Shown: positions 22,273 through 22,325 of the stretch, one piece after another
Position numbering within the stretch: the first letter of the stretch is position 1
Layout of the letters: every line of letters starts with the position of its first letter
Assembly: GCA_900542375.1 (NCBI GenBank)
Contig: UQNI01000031.1
Span: 1 to 22,325 of the forward strand
Source of the DNA: an uncultured Oscillospiraceae bacterium
GTDB taxonomy: Bacteria; Bacillota; Clostridia; Oscillospirales; Acutalibacteraceae
DNA length: 22,325 nucleotides
Direction of reading: 5' to 3'
Translations under genes and position numbers: made by a program
The notes under the pieces: generated by a model
The model's database searches: none
Told to the model about the DNA's origin: nothing
Seen by the model: the letters and a program-made list of their open reading frames with translations, nothing else

Positions 22273-22325
22273 TGGAGCTGGTGGACGGACTTGAACCCCC
22301 GACCTGCTGATTACAAATCAGCTGC
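22273..22325 (-). tRNA. tRNA-Thr (anticodon TGT), partial
   Basis: Anticodon stem-loop CTGAT-TTGTA-ATCAG (TGT) and T-arm GGGGGTTCAAGTCC are complete, ending ACCAGC-T-CCA (CCA at 22275-22273). The 5' half (acceptor strand and D-arm) lies beyond the window end. It is 4 nt upstream of tRNA-Tyr and belongs to the same transcription unit. Confidence 0.92.

Overview
The window looks like chromosome of a low-GC Gram-positive anaerobe, probably a member of Clostridia close to the Oscillospirales/Ruminococcaceae. The AT-rich composition, strong GGAGG ribosome sites, TTG and GTG starts, lipoproteins, an NPTTG cell-wall sorting signal, CCA-encoding tRNA genes and paralogue families common in gut Clostridia (DUF3048, DUF4080 radical SAM, TIGR04076, SnoaL-LytTR) all agree. 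There is no phage module, transposase or CRISPR array.

Layout. 1-1716: a flavodoxin/SCP2-like/membrane fusion protein, convergent with a DUF3048 lipoprotein gene (to 2804). 2805-3202: a divergent control region holding a perfect-consensus promoter and a hairpin-rich leader for a small ArsR-type regulator. 3516-5277: a perfect 42-bp palindromic terminator and a B12-binding radical SAM protein. 5290-5630: three tandem repeat units, each with a hairpin, a terminator-like stem and, in two of them, an extended -10 promoter. 5631-9200: a minus-strand operon of a frame-shifted zinc-ribbon pseudogene, a membrane zinc-ribbon protein and an SGNH-hydrolase/von Willebrand A fusion. 9454-10828: an amidohydrolase plus TIGR04076 gene pair. 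10873-13279: pdxS with a divergent MocR/PdxR-type regulator, a vitamin B6 module.

13427-14611: a small membrane protein and an isochorismatase-family hydrolase under a clear palindromic operator. 14611-17111: a truncated sortase-anchored surface protein, a Ser/Thr-rich lipoprotein and a SnoaL-LytTR regulator, all on the minus strand. 17263-17339: tRNA-Arg. 17489-20127: a two-gene chromate-transporter pair with a divergent LysR regulator. 20476-22098: a GIY-YIG/DUF2075 nuclease-helicase fusion immediately beside tRNA-Tyr and a partial tRNA-Thr.

The parts most worth a second look are the tandem RNA-like array at 5308-5625, the multiply frame-shifted zinc-ribbon gene at 8799-9146, the B6 regulator whose PLP-binding lysine is an arginine, the SGNH-VWA fusion, and the GIY-YIG/DUF2075 fusion, which could be a stand-alone defence or repair gene. 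I see no multi-gene system that I can call new with confidence.
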